From positions 87,421,484 through 87,485,483 of the forward strand of contig CM066313.1 of NCBI GenBank assembly GCA_033807775.1: 64,000 nt of DNA, given 5' to 3'. This DNA comes from Saussurea involucrata. Its lineage: Eukaryota; Streptophyta; Magnoliopsida; Asterales; Asteraceae. The notes under the pieces were generated by a model. It was given only the letters and a program-made list of their open reading frames with translations, searched no databases and was not told the DNA's origin. This document shows, in pieces, positions 1 through 11,138 of the stretch. A program made the translations under genes and the position numbers. How positions within the stretch are numbered: position 1 is the stretch's first letter; each line of letters opens with the position of its first letter.

Positions 1-783
1 TCATCGTATCGATTTAGGAGGTGCTACCGTATTATTTTAGAAACTACAAGGGGTGCACCTAAACTGATAAAAAATGCCCTAATCTTATACCCATTCAACC
101 AAAAAAACGAAAACATTTCTTGAAATCAACAAAAAATACCGAAAAAAACTCTCGAAATCGATAAAAAAAACTAAAAACCCAACGAAATCGAGCAAAAAAC
201 GTAAAAAATCCCTCGAAACGCCGGAATTTGGCTAAAAACACATCGGACGATATTGAACGTTGGTAAAAAGATGAAAAACACTTCGATAAAAATCGTACGA
301 AAAAATATGGTGCCACCGTATGAAAATTTTCTTGGGTCCGTCCCTGGCTGAAAACATGGCCAAAACTGGGCTTGGGATCAGGCCCAACCCGATGAACCCG
401 ACCGAAATATCCGAAACCCGACTAGACCCGAAATCCGAAACCCGAAGATTACTTAGGACGGGTTTCGGGGCCTGTTTCGTCCACCCGAAACCCGATCGGG
501 TTGGGGGTTTTTTGGCCCAACCCGACCGATGCACATGCCTATTTATAATAATGTGTTAAAATAAAGTGAATTGTAGATTTGGTCCATGGGTTTTGATTCT
601 TTTTCTGACTAGAGTTCCTATGGTATGTTTATTATGGTTATCTTATGGTATGTTTATTGTGGTTTTGTCCCTGTGATTTTGGTCCCTCTAACTAATACTG
701 TTACGGGTTAAATCAGGGTCCATTTTAGTAGTTTTGCCTAATTTTTTGTTTTTTACCTTATAAAAAAAGTAAAAACAATGTAT

Positions 784-787
<4 letters not shown>
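1..787. other. Low-complexity, non-coding DNA
   Basis: No gene is supported here. Positions 360-530 are full of ACCCGA/CGAAACCCG-type short repeats, which create artificial open frames on both strands. The rest is AT-rich. Around 575-720 there are phrases (GGTCC, TTTTGTCC) like those ending several inverted-repeat elements elsewhere in the window, so this may be an old element remnant. Confidence 0.5.

Positions 788-830
<43 letters not shown>
788..830. repeat. (CA)n(TA)n microsatellite
   Basis: A CA dinucleotide run (about 788-815) passes directly into a TA run (about 816-830). An inverted-repeat element starts on the next base. Confidence 0.9.
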
Positions 831-1535
831 GGAGAGGTTCAAATGAGAAGTGCTAAATATTTGAGAAATAAAGAAGTGGTCTTAGCCATTCATTCGGTCA
901 AGATCGGCGGTTTTGACCGAGAAGCAGCGGATAATTCCTCGCGTGGTATGCGCGTGGTCTGCACAAGATAGAGAGATAGTTTCGTAAAAAATACGCGGGA
1001 CGAGTTCATATATGAATTTGTGTGATTCATATATGAACTTTTGTAATTCACATATAAACTCTTTTTAACTAATTCATACATGAACCTTTGTGATTCATAT
1101 ATGAATCAATTAATTTTGTTCATATGAGAATTAGTTAAAAAAAATCATATATGAATCACAAAGATTCATATATGAACACAAAGGTTCATATATGAATCAG
1201 TTAATTGGTTCAACTGATTCATATATGAACATACAGTTAATTAGTTTCATATATGAATCACAAAGGTTTATATAGGAATCACAAGATTCATATATGAATT
1301 AGTTATAAAGAGTTCATATGTGAATTACAAAGGTTCATATATGAACGTATAGTTCATATGTGAATCACACAGATTCATATATGAACTCGTCTCGTGTTTT
1401 TTTGTAAAAGTTACGAACTTGCCCTTCTATTTTTGGAACAGACGCAACTTTTGACCAATTATAACCGATCTTGACCGAATAAATGGCCAAGATTACGTCT
1501 CTACTTCTCAAATATTTCTCATTTGAACCTAAGGC
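831..1535. mobile_element. (TA)n-flanked inverted-repeat element with palindrome array (element 1)
   Basis: The left end (831-905) and the right end (about 1462-1535) are imperfect inverted repeats of about 70 bp. Both begin with GGTTCAAATGAGAA-type sequence and carry the GGTCAAGATCGG motif internally. TA microsatellites lie on both sides. The interior (about 1005-1385) is an array of short palindromes of the type TTCATATATGAA or TTCATATGTGAA separated by short spacers. No coding potential. Non-autonomous. The ends resemble those of the elements at 1562, 43514 and 47006. Superfamily unknown; TSDs cannot be read because the target is (TA)n. Confidence 0.75.
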
Positions 1536-1561
1536 TATATATATATATATATATATATATA

Positions 1562-2130
1562 GGGAGAGGTTCAAATGAGAAATGCTAATTGTGTGAGAAT
1601 AGAGAAATGATCCTAGCCATGCATCTGGTCAACATTTGCAGCTTTGATTGTGAAGCACCAGATAATCCTCGCGTGGTCTACAGAAGATAGCGATGTAGTT
1701 TCGTAAAATACACGGGACGAGTTCATATGTGAACCTGTGTGATTCACATATGAACTATATGTTCATATATGAATCAGTTAATTAGTTAATATAAGAATCA
1801 GTTAATTAGTTCATATGTGAATCATAAAAGTTCATATGTGAATTTGTCAATTAGTTCATATGTGAATTACACGGGTTTACATATGAGCATATAGTTCATT
1901 TGTCAATCACACAGGTTCACATATGAATTCGTCCCACATATTTGTAAAAGTTACGAAACGGTCCTTCTATTTTTGAAATATCCGCAACTTTTGACCAGCC
2001 AAAGCCGCAATTCTTGACCATTCAAAGCCACAATTTTTGATCAGTCAAATCCGATCTTGACCATATGAATTGCTAGGATTACTTTTCTATTTCTCACACA
2101 CTTAACATTTCTCATTTTAACCTATGGCGC
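1562..2130. mobile_element. (TA)n-flanked inverted-repeat element with palindrome array (element 2)
   Basis: A diverged relative of the element at 831-1535, in the next TA block. The left end GGGAGAGGTTCAAATGAG and right end CTCATTTTAACCTATGG are inverted repeats, and both arms carry sequence related to TGGTCAA and to TCTCACACA. The interior again repeats TTCATATGTGAA palindromes (about 1720-1925). No coding potential. Confidence 0.7.
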
Positions 2131-2168
2131 TATATATAAATAAATAAATGTATATATATATATATATA

Positions 2169-2382
2169 TATCAATAAGAATATCAAAATAAATAAAATTA
2201 AATATATCTTATTTGTTTAAACTAAAATAATTATTAAAGAGGATTTAATTTTTATTGTTTTAGACTTTTTGTCTATTTAGTATTTACGTATGAAATTTTA
2301 ATATAATTATTATTTTTAATTTAAACAAATTAAATCTTATATAAAACGATATCTAATTTTAGTTGTTTTGATATCCTTATAT
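2169..2382. mobile_element. AT-rich MITE-like element
   Basis: About 215 bp between two TA microsatellites. The ends (ATATCAATAAGAATATCAAA and the complement of TTTTGATATCCTTATAT) form an imperfect inverted repeat, and the arms keep pairing inward (TTTGTTTAAA versus TTTAAACAAA). Non-coding. Superfamily not assignable. Confidence 0.5.
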
Positions 2383-2404
2383 ATATATATATATATATAT
2401 ATAT

Positions 2405-2573
2405 GGTCAGGTTTAGAGGAAAATCGAGGAACACCCTAATAGCCCTTTATCTGGACGGTATACATTGTGCATACAAATAATTTGTAATGTACAGGTACAT
2501 TTTATTGTACATATATGCACATGTGCATAAAACCAAAAAACAACAACTTAATTTTATTTGGATTATCATGTGG
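2405..2573. mobile_element. Left part of a (TA)n-flanked element, cut by an LTR
   Basis: Sequence starting GGTCAGGTTTAGAGGAAAAT leaves a TA microsatellite in the same way as the other small elements here. It stops where the gypsy LTR begins. Palindromic bits (TGCACATGTGCA) are present. No right end is visible. Confidence 0.4.
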
Positions 2574-3997
2574 TGTAACATCCCAATTCTCATATATGCA
2601 ACAAATCACATAATGTAACATATACATTGATATAATAAAAGAAACATCGTATTACAAGTACGGTCCCGTAGTCTCTTACAATTTAAAATAAAACATTCTA
2701 CTACAAATTTTGACCTACTATATAGATAACCGTTAAAGCTGTAATACAACTGCTAAACATGTTATAATCTTCATACTGTATTCCTTCACAAAAGCTATCC
2801 ATCGATTACTCTAATCAATTGCCCTTACTCGATCCACCACCTGAAATACATATTTTTAAAGCAAAATGAGGGTTAGAGCTGATGGTCTAAATGAGAAAAT
2901 CTCTGTTAGTTTGAAATCATTTATATAAACCTTATTTATATAAATCACACAGCACGATCAAATATATCAATTTGAACTCACACATCTTATACCTTCCCTT
3001 CTCATTCCTCCTGGCCATATTAGTTGGTTGCAAGCCAACTAATAAATTTACAACGTTGTACAACATTTACAGCCAAACAACGCTATACGGATTCTATAGC
3101 CAAACACACCGGTCCTAAGCCCGACCAACGTATTATAACACATTATAATACTCATGTAAATTTAATACCTCAATATATTATAATTCACATATATCACACA
3201 TATAAACACATAATCACCGATTATCACATTCCCAAACCATACGTGTATGTATTCCAGTTAAAAATATTTTTAAAGTAAAACTCACCTGTTTCACTTATCA
3301 AAAACGCTCGCAAGCTTCTTTCAAAAAAAGATTATATCTTTCACTTCTACTCCACAGTATCTGAAACAATTTAAAATACATATATCGCTTTACTAGCCAA
3401 TTACATAAAGTCTAACAAGTTCCTATCCTCAACTGTCCCATTACACACTGCACTTAACCCACTACCGGGACTACACAGTACCGGGACTACACAGTACCAG
3501 GAGTTTATTATACCGGGACTTGACGTTACCGGAAGTCGATAATACCGGGACTCCATGGTACCGGGAGCCGACCAGACCGGGAGTCCACCGGGAGTCTAAG
3601 AACACAGTCGGTTTCATCTTACATAAATTCGATTGAAATCAATACCAATCACTGAAATCGTAACTTCTAAACCGATAGATATCTTCTATTACTGATTACA
3701 AACACAAAATATAAAAGAGCTTACCTCAAAATCGAATACAACCCAATTGATTGATGCTCTAACCGTAGGTTTCGTCCACTTCTTCTTTTCTCTCACAACT
3801 CACACACATACGCTTTCTAAAAGAGGAAATGAAGATATCTGATGTGTTTGAGATATTTATATCTCAAATTTACACTTTTGGCTCAAAACTATTAATAAGG
3901 ACTAAAACACCCTTAAGCTTACAACTTTATCTCAAACTTACCCGGAACATCAAATCTTATAGTTAAATTATCTAACGGATTTACCCGGGGTATTACA
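2574..3997 (-). mobile_element. 3' LTR of gypsy A (Ty3/gypsy chromovirus)
   Basis: The 1424-bp block starts TGTAACATCCC and ends GGGGTATTACA on the plus strand, that is TGTAATACCCC...GGGATGTTACA on the minus strand. It lies directly downstream (minus strand) of a purine-rich tract and of a pol end coding for integrase and chromodomain, so it is the 3' LTR. Positions 3460-3600 hold imperfect repeats of an ACCGGGACT-type unit. The matching 5' LTR is not in the window because the element is cut at 13923. Confidence 0.8.
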
Positions 3998-4013
3998 TCA
4001 TCTCCCCCTTAAA
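3998..4013 (-). promoter_or_regulatory. Polypurine tract of gypsy A
   Basis: On the minus strand the bases just before the LTR read TTAAGGGGGAGATGA. A purine-rich run touching the 3' LTR is the usual plus-strand primer of LTR retroelements. Confidence 0.7.
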
Positions 4014-4035
4014 AGAATTTCGTCCCGAAATTCAG

Positions 4036-4761
4036 TTAAGCAAAAAGATGAGGGTATTTGGCTCTCATTTCCGATTCGGATTCCCACGTAGCATCCTGAC
4101 CTCTATGATGCCTCCATTGAACCTTCACTTGCTTGATTTCCTTATTCCGCAACACTTTGACTTTATGATCAACTATAGCTTCCGGTTCTTCCACATAATT
4201 CAATCTTTCATCGACTTGTATCTCTGGTAGGGAGACTGACTGATCTGGAGTAACCAAACACTTTCGGAAGTTCGATACATGAAATGCATTATGGATCCTG
4301 CTCAAATCCGGTGGAAGATCTAATCGGTAAGCTACTTCACCGATCCTTTCTGTAATTGCAAACGGTCTGATATACCTTGGGCTAAGTTTACCTTGTCTCC
4401 CAAATCGGATGACTCCCTTCCATGGCGAAACTTTTAACATTACGAAATCCCCGACTTGAAATTCCAAAGGCTTTCGACGTCGGTCAGCATAGCTCTTCTG
4501 TCTATCTTGATCCACTTTCAATCTTTCTCGAATCTGAGTAACCTTATCGGCAGTTAATTGAACTATTTTCGGCCCCACTAACTGTTTCTCTCCCACTTCA
4601 TTCCAACATAGAGGCGTTCGGCATTTCCTACCATACAGTACTTCAAACGGTGCCGCTTGTATGCTGGAATGATAACTGTCGTTATATGCAAACTCGATCA
4701 ACGGTAAGTGCTTATCCCATGATCCCCCAAAATCAACAATGCAAGCCCGGAGCATATCTTC
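4036..4761 (-). pseudogene. Gypsy A pol, 3' part: integrase C-terminus and chromodomain
   Basis: A 239-residue open frame that is the C-terminal end of a Ty3/gypsy polyprotein. It opens with the tail of the integrase core (LIEFAYNDSYHSS, PFEVLYGRKCRTP), continues through the integrase C-terminal region (VGDFVMLKVSPWKG, LSPRYIRPF, YRLDLPPDLS, NAFHVSNFRK) and ends in a chromodomain-type tail (VKVQWRHHRGQDATWE, YPHLFA, stop). Its N-terminal neighbour in the protein is at 13410-13923, because gypsy B is inserted between them. The Met drawn as a start is internal. The chromodomain places it among chromoviruses, probably Tekay/Del-like (inference). Such domains direct integration to chromatin marks in known families. 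Confidence 0.85.
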
Positions 4762-7038
4762 TGTAACGTCCCAAAAATTACAAGCAAATTTAAATTTTTA
4801 AATAAACATTTCATTTATAACAACTCATTAAATGATCCCAACGTTTCGTTTGCAAACTCATAATTAATATCTTCATAATAAAAACCAGCGGAATAAACGT
4901 TTAATTATAAAAAAAAAACATAAAGCAACCAGCTCTCCTCACGTGCCAGTGTGTACTCGTCACGCCTTGGAGCCGCCCGTACCTGAAACCACAAACTATT
5001 GGGAAAGGGTAAGCACGAAGCTTAGTGAATTCTACACCATAAGTAACACAGTTATTTCCACACCACCATAAACAGATAGTTGCACATAAACAGCATTCAA
5101 GTCTACGAACAAATCATAAACCTGCATACTCACACCAACCCACCTAATAGGCATACGTCGGTCCCACCGACCACACGACCATCGTGTAAACGCAACCCGG
5201 CACCCCCGGGTTCATACGCCACCCGCATATACAACCTTCGGTCCCACCGAATTACTACGCCACCCGCGTATGTGACCCTCGGCCCCGCCGAACTCCTACG
5301 CCACCCGCGTAGTCACAACAATAAAGGTCCGACTAGACACCCCACTATTTAACCCCGCATCAAAAGCAAATAGAACTACCACATACATACACAACGTAAT
5401 GTAAAAATAACCGTCATTAGTTATAGTGAGAGAACTCACCTCGAATGCGCGCCTAGCTCAACAATACAAAATCAAGCTTCCCAATTACGGCCACTTCCCA
5501 GCACCTAAACGCACGTTAAAACATATCAATACGAGACCCGGACCCTAAGACACGACGCACGCTTAAACCGTCACTAAAACTACCTTCCGGTCTAACCAAA
5601 CAGGTCTGTTCAGGACCTGATTCGACCCTTTTAAACCCAGAAATTCTCAATATTATTTCATGGTCAGAAAGTACTCTGAGTTAGGGTTCCAAGGACATAT
5701 TATACGCCTCCTAACGATTTTTCTACAATTTACTATGGATTTTACAAAAACAGATCCCAGAACAGCGTAAATCAGCACCTTCCAGTATAAAACGACAATT
5801 TGACCCATGCTACGTCCCGAACTGGGTTTTGCACAAAACACAGAAAAGTTTGTAGACTCAAAAAGGGAACTTTTTGCACCGGTTCCACCCCAATCCGAGT
5901 TACGAGTAAAAAGTTATGACCAAAACAAAACAGCAGCAGAAAACGACGATTTTACATGAAATGACAAACTACTGTAAAACGACCACTTTTTCACCTAGCT
6001 AGAAGCCGAACCGGATTTCCGCCAAAACACGGAAAATGTGCCCGACCCAGAACGTGAACCGTTGGCACCAATTTCGGCTCAATCCGAGTTACGACGAGAA
6101 AGTTATGCGCGAAATAAAAACTGGACAGAACCATAATATTCACATAAAATGACGATTTTGTAAACGGTTACGCGGTTACGGTTACGGGTTAGAGTTTTGC
6201 GATTAAACCAACGATCGGGATACGAGTTCTAAACAACACCCGGCACCCCCTACTGCCACCTCCGGCAGCGGTGGTCGCCGGCGACGGAGGCCGTTTTACG
6301 GCAGTGAATACACACACACGCACACCATCCTCACCACCCTCTCGCACCACCTTCCTCCTCTCTCTCTCGATCGCCATAAACGCACACACACCTACACTCG
6401 CCCACACACACACACAGCCACCGCCGTCCACCCACGGCCACCGCAGCGGCGGCGTGCGGCGGTGGTCGTTTCGCCGGAAGAACGAAAAGGAAAAAGGAAA
6501 GAAACGAGACGAACGAGAGAGCTACTTACCTTACGACGACGTCTCACAACCGAACTTCTCTCTCTCGATTCCTCCGACGATCCAGGTGTGGCGACCTCCG
6601 GCGACAGCAGCAGCGGCGGCGAAAGGTGGCTGCCGCTGCGTTCTCTCTTCTTTCTCGCGGTGGTGACAAACAGACAAAAAGGGGGGGGGGGGGAGAAGTG
6701 CGGCCGTGAACACAAGGGAGAAGAAGGTAGGGTTTTCTTTTTTTTTTTGTTTTCTTTTCTTTTGTTTGCTACTCACGTCCCAAACACACAAACACACAAA
6801 AACCAAAATACAATATGAGTTTTCTGTTTATGAATTGCATGGGCCGAAAGCCTAGTCTTTTGGCCCTTTAACACCTTTAGTCCCTCAACTACCCTCCTTC
6901 TTGCAATCTAACCAAAATTCCGACATTTTAACAATTATGTCCGATTCGACTAACCCCGTTAACGGAAACCACATTAAATCAAACTTAAAAGAAAAGAATT
7001 AATATTAATAAATTACATACCGGGATACGGGCTTTACA
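4762..7038 (-). mobile_element. Gypsy B 3' LTR (left copy)
   Basis: 2277 bp, nearly identical to 11139-13409. About 5150-5310 has imperfect GGTCCCACCGA / CGCCACCCGCGTA repeats. About 6240-6700 is GC-rich with CA/CT runs, a poly-G tract and a following poly-T tract that differ in length between the two LTRs. The many open frames at 6189-6818 and the matching ones in the other LTR are by-products of this composition. Confidence 0.9.
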
Positions 7039-7054
7039 ACTCTCCCCCACTTGG
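7039..7054 (-). promoter_or_regulatory. Polypurine tract of gypsy B
   Basis: The minus strand reads AAGTGGGGGAGAGT immediately before the LTR start TGTAAAGCC, the usual position of the plus-strand primer. Confidence 0.7.
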
Positions 7055-7055
7055 A

Positions 7056-7151
7056 TTAGACTTCGTCCTCGAAGTCTCTGCCTACGAATAGCTCCGGATA
7101 GTTCTCCCTCATCTCAACCTCAGGTTCCTAAGTCCACTTGAAATCCCTTCT
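7056..7151 (-). pseudogene. Decayed chromodomain end of gypsy B pol
   Basis: In one minus-strand frame this stretch reads like the last residues of a gypsy chromodomain: KWT, then a TAG where Trp or Gly is expected, then EPEVEMRENYPELF and DFEDEV before a TAA stop next to the polypurine tract. The in-frame stop and the absence of clean pol frames to the right show it is a remnant. It suggests gypsy B descends from an autonomous chromovirus. The reading is short, so confidence is moderate. Confidence 0.6.
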
Positions 7152-7439
7152 AAAACTTCTCGAAAACATTTCTAACTAACGCACTCCTTCTAGGACACTG
7201 GGATTATGATCGGCAGAACACCCCAACAATTGGAATCATTCCTAGCCAAGCGACTTCGGTTGTCTCCCAACCTTAGATATTTCATGTATCCCGAGTCAAA
7301 TTTCAAGCTCTAACCATTCTAAAGCTGCTCACAGTATACCCTACAGGATACTCGACTACGATCATTCCTACCCTTAACTGTTGATTAACTTCCACGAATT
7401 CTAATAGACTCCAAAGATTTTCAATAAATTATATTAACA

Positions 7440-7807
7440 AAACATCGACCCCCTGCCGAACATCGGTCCAACCGATTACAATAACAAACATCGGCCACCC
7501 GCCGAACATCGGTCCAACCGATTACAATAACAAACATCGGCCACCCGCCGAACATCGGTCCAACCGATTACAATAACAAACATCGGCCACCCGCCGAACA
7601 TCGGTCCAACCGATTACAATAACAAACATCGGCCACCCGCCGAACATCGGTCCAACCGATTACAATAACAAACATCGGCCACCCGCCGAACATCGGTCCA
7701 ACCGATTACAATAACAAACATCGGCCACCCGCCGAACATCGGTCCAACCGATTACAATAACAATCATCGGCCACCCGCCGAACATCGGTCCAACCGATTA
7801 CAATAAC
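7440..7807. repeat. 46-bp tandem array, eight copies
   Basis: Eight head-to-tail copies of a 46-bp unit that begins AAACATCGGCCACCCGCC and ends CCGATTACAATAAC. They are close to perfect except the first and last. The unit contains ATCGGCC / ATCGGTCCAACCGAT, which can fold. There are no unique spacers. It sits inside gypsy B near its 3' end. Confidence 0.95.
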
Positions 7808-10800
7808 TCACATAAGCGTGGTATTATCCTAGACACTAACACAAATAGATATCCCCCACAATCAAGTCAACTAACACACACGTAGGTCATTCCCTTAACC
7901 GATACTACCCGGCCTACATTACCAACACGCGTGGAATACCCAACCTCCCACCGCCGACGTATCCCCCACACTCGCTCTACAAAGCTAATTTATCTGAACC
8001 GAGGATACACCCTGACGCCTACCTCTCAGGTAACGCCTCAGGACCCCTCACATCGGAATTACCTCTCAGGTAAGTGCCCAAAACTATATCCTCCTAGCAC
8101 CTACTAGAAAGCCTAGGCTATAACACCTGAACACCGGGGCCTCACCCCGAGATACCCAACCGACCACTACCAACGACTGACTAAAGTGCCTAAGGATCCA
8201 AAGTAAAACATCCTACCCACAAGTGCCTATCTCGGATTGTCTCCCTCACCCAAACGTGTAAATACTCGACGTGCAATGAATGCCAAACGGTGCGACAAAA
8301 CAATTCATCAACAAGACTCCACCTCGAGTCATTAAAACCGGGCAATTAGCCCATGACTAACTCCAAGTCAAAACCGAGCAAAATGCTCCACGCTTGCTAG
8401 ACCCATAAGTCGGTCAAAAACGCGTTTAAATAAAGTTTAAGCAAGCAATACTCTTAAATAACATTAGTCCCAAACTCGACACGAGTTAAACAAAAGCGTT
8501 TTCCAAAAGGACTCACACCCTTAAAATTCTCAAAATGACACATAACACTTATAAACGCACTTCCCAAATGGTTTACAAAATCATTTACAAAATATTCTTA
8601 ACGTCAAGATTTTTCTTTTCAAAAAGACCGTAAGCAAGAAAACTACTATTACCAGGTCGGTAATTACGCAAAAATGGACACGCTCGTCCCACATATGAAA
8701 ATCATGTTGAAAATCATCTCATTGCAGCTTAATTTACTCACAAAACGTAAGCGAAATAAATAATTTCTTTGAAAATGAACCGTCACGGTTCTAGTATGAA
8801 TTGACTCATGACATGTATTTAAAGTAACCGTTCGACCTTACACCGGGTGCAACAAAAGTGTGCCCATAATTTCAAAATCAGTTCCACGATATTTGACCCC
8901 AAAATCCCTCTTTTTCAACATAAAATGTCGTGGCACAGGGTTCACTAACAAATCTTACGCACGTCGGCTAGTCATACAAAACGATAAAACGGTTTACAAA
9001 TATATTTTTGTTAAAACACAACTGTCTCGTGTAAGTTTCAAACTTAAGATAAAAACCAATCCGCTTCCACCAATTGAAAATATCGACTAAAACCTCATAA
9101 AATCTCAAAAGGTGGGGTTCTTTAAATTGATTTCCAAGATTTCCCCAAATGGTCACATAAACAAATAAAATTTGCACCTCGTGAAATTAAACCCACACGA
9201 CTCAACACGCCGTAAAACAAAACTTATTTTAATCAAATCGCTCAAATAGCTTTATACAGACATCGTAGAATGTAACTTTTCGTCTCAACTCTAACATATG
9301 TGGAGGAGTTCCAATGTTAAAGTCACAAGCCGTAGTCACTTGCCCAACATTTTAAATACCACAAAACACGGATATCATCTTATCCGAAAGAACCGTTGGA
9401 AAAATAACGAAATGAGACAAATTCTAACAAAGTTTGCACTCCCGTGATAAAACGATTTCATACACTTTCAAAACCATATTTCAAAATCTTGTGTGTGTGC
9501 TGAACATTTCCCAAAATTTCAAAACACCATCCATAAAATGATTTGAAACACAAGAATTTGTTAATACAATCTATTTCAAAATCAAACCTTGTGCATGACT
9601 CAGTCGGCATTCTACGCCTCGACTCCTACTCCTCCAAATCTCTCCGATCCACTAACGTCATCCGGACATTTAAACCTCTTAGGCAAGTTGGGGAAATTAC
9701 GTCAAATAATCCCTACGATTTTTCCTCAAATCAACGTCGGCTCTATAAGCCTATGATTCTAGCACAATCATCCATCTTGGCCCGAAACAAACATCATCCT
9801 TATCGTCACTCCAAGTGACTAATACTAGAATCGTCCTTCTACTCTAACGACTACTGGATTAGATCCTTCACCACTACCCTCAACGATCATTTCATCTAAG
9901 CAAATCAAGTACACACTTGTACTAATAGATTTAATATGGTTGTTTCTCCTAATGATGGCCATTCTGGGTAGATAACACAACGCGTTAATAGCACATAATA
10001 ACTCACACTAACAACACTCCCGCTCAACTCCTCGGATTCCTCGTGACTTTCCCCGACTCGAGCATTGATCCTGTGCTTCCGGTAGTAGGAGCTCTACTAC
10101 TACCATCCCCACCTATCATCGCCCGTTCCGAGTCCCATCCCAAGGCGTCCAAGTAGCTCCTTGCCGATAACTATACCCATATGCCCGCATCAGCATATGT
10201 ACACACTCTTCCTAGCTCCCTAGGAATTCCACCCCCAAACACTACCCTTGCTACAACGAAATTTCTACTAGTCACGACGAGTTGCCTCGCGAATGCACAG
10301 TCGCACACAGTGCAAACCAGATAGACATTCGAATGTAAGATTCTATCCTACAACGGTTGGACTCAAACAAGAGCTGCGCAATAGAACTAAATCCGACATT
10401 CTAAAGCTATTCGGTTCCTACCGCATACGACCTATAGTGCATTCACCTAACAACCTATCAAGGCTAGCATAACCTCCTATTAGCAAGCAACAAACATGCA
10501 ATACAGTGTAATAAGCACCAAGCAATTTAGCATACATACTCCTATGTTCTAGAAAGCAATCTAGCACGCATACTCATACATAAACACCCTTCCCAGCTCT
10601 CTAGGAACTTCCTCTTATCCCACTACCCTTGCTACTACCGAATCCCTACTAATTATAACGAGTGACCTCGCGAATACCCGATTATATGCAGTGCGAAATA
10701 AATAGACATTCGAATACAAGATTCTATCCTAGAATGGTTGGACTCAAACAAGAGCTGCGCAATAGAACTAAATCAAATATTCTAAGGCTATAAATCTCTT

Positions 10801-11123
10801 ACTGCATACAACCTAGAGGGCATCCACTTAGTAACCTATCATAATTAGCATAAATTCCTAATAGCAAGCAGTACAACATACGTCATAGTGTCCACAACAT
10901 GCAATCTAGCATGCATACTCTATGATCTAGAAAGCAATAAAACACTAAGTACTGTACCTTTCCCCTTTGGCTCCGGCTGACTGTACACACTGCGCCTCCG
11001 ATCACCGTTTCTCAAACGGATTTTTCCTTCTTTTTATTTCTCAAAAACTTTAAAGAAAAAAAAATTTATAGCCGCAAACTTGAGATCAAACACACCGAAA
11101 TGCGTTTGATTCACTCAAGCCGT
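7808..11123. other. Non-coding interior of gypsy B
   Basis: About 3.3 kb with no frame that resembles gag, protease, RT or integrase on either strand. Open frames around 8860-9177 and 9543-9818 are short and match no family I recognise. The stretch 10198-10578 is followed by a diverged tandem copy at about 10579-10935. Both copies contain ATAGACATTCGAAT and GGTTGGACTCAAACAAGAGC about 381 bp apart. Confidence 0.7.
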
Positions 11124-11135
11124 GCTCTGATACCA
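11124..11135 (-). promoter_or_regulatory. Primer binding site of gypsy B
   Basis: The minus strand reads TGGTATCAGAGC three bases inside the 5' LTR. This is complementary to the 3' end of plant initiator Met-tRNA, the usual primer of gypsy and copia elements. Confidence 0.85.
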
Positions 11136-11138
11136 AGT

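Noticed and set aside
232..559. Open frames on both strands over the ACCCGA-rich stretch
   Set aside because: Simple-sequence composition; no start context or family.
1365..1574. Open frames rich in YIYIYI or HTHTHT (also at 16086, 20678, 41738, 43411, 43861-44423, 44971-45375, 45613, 47073-47460)
   Set aside because: Translations of TA, CT and CA microsatellites.
6189..6818. Several overlapping open frames on both strands in the gypsy B LTR (and again at 12566-13189)
   Set aside because: They lie in GC-rich, CA/CT/G-run DNA inside an LTR, overlap in many frames and match no family; a composition effect.
7440..7807. Regular array that might be read as CRISPR-like
   Set aside because: Units are head to tail with no unique spacers, and the setting is a plant retrotransposon. 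The same holds for 43677-43814.
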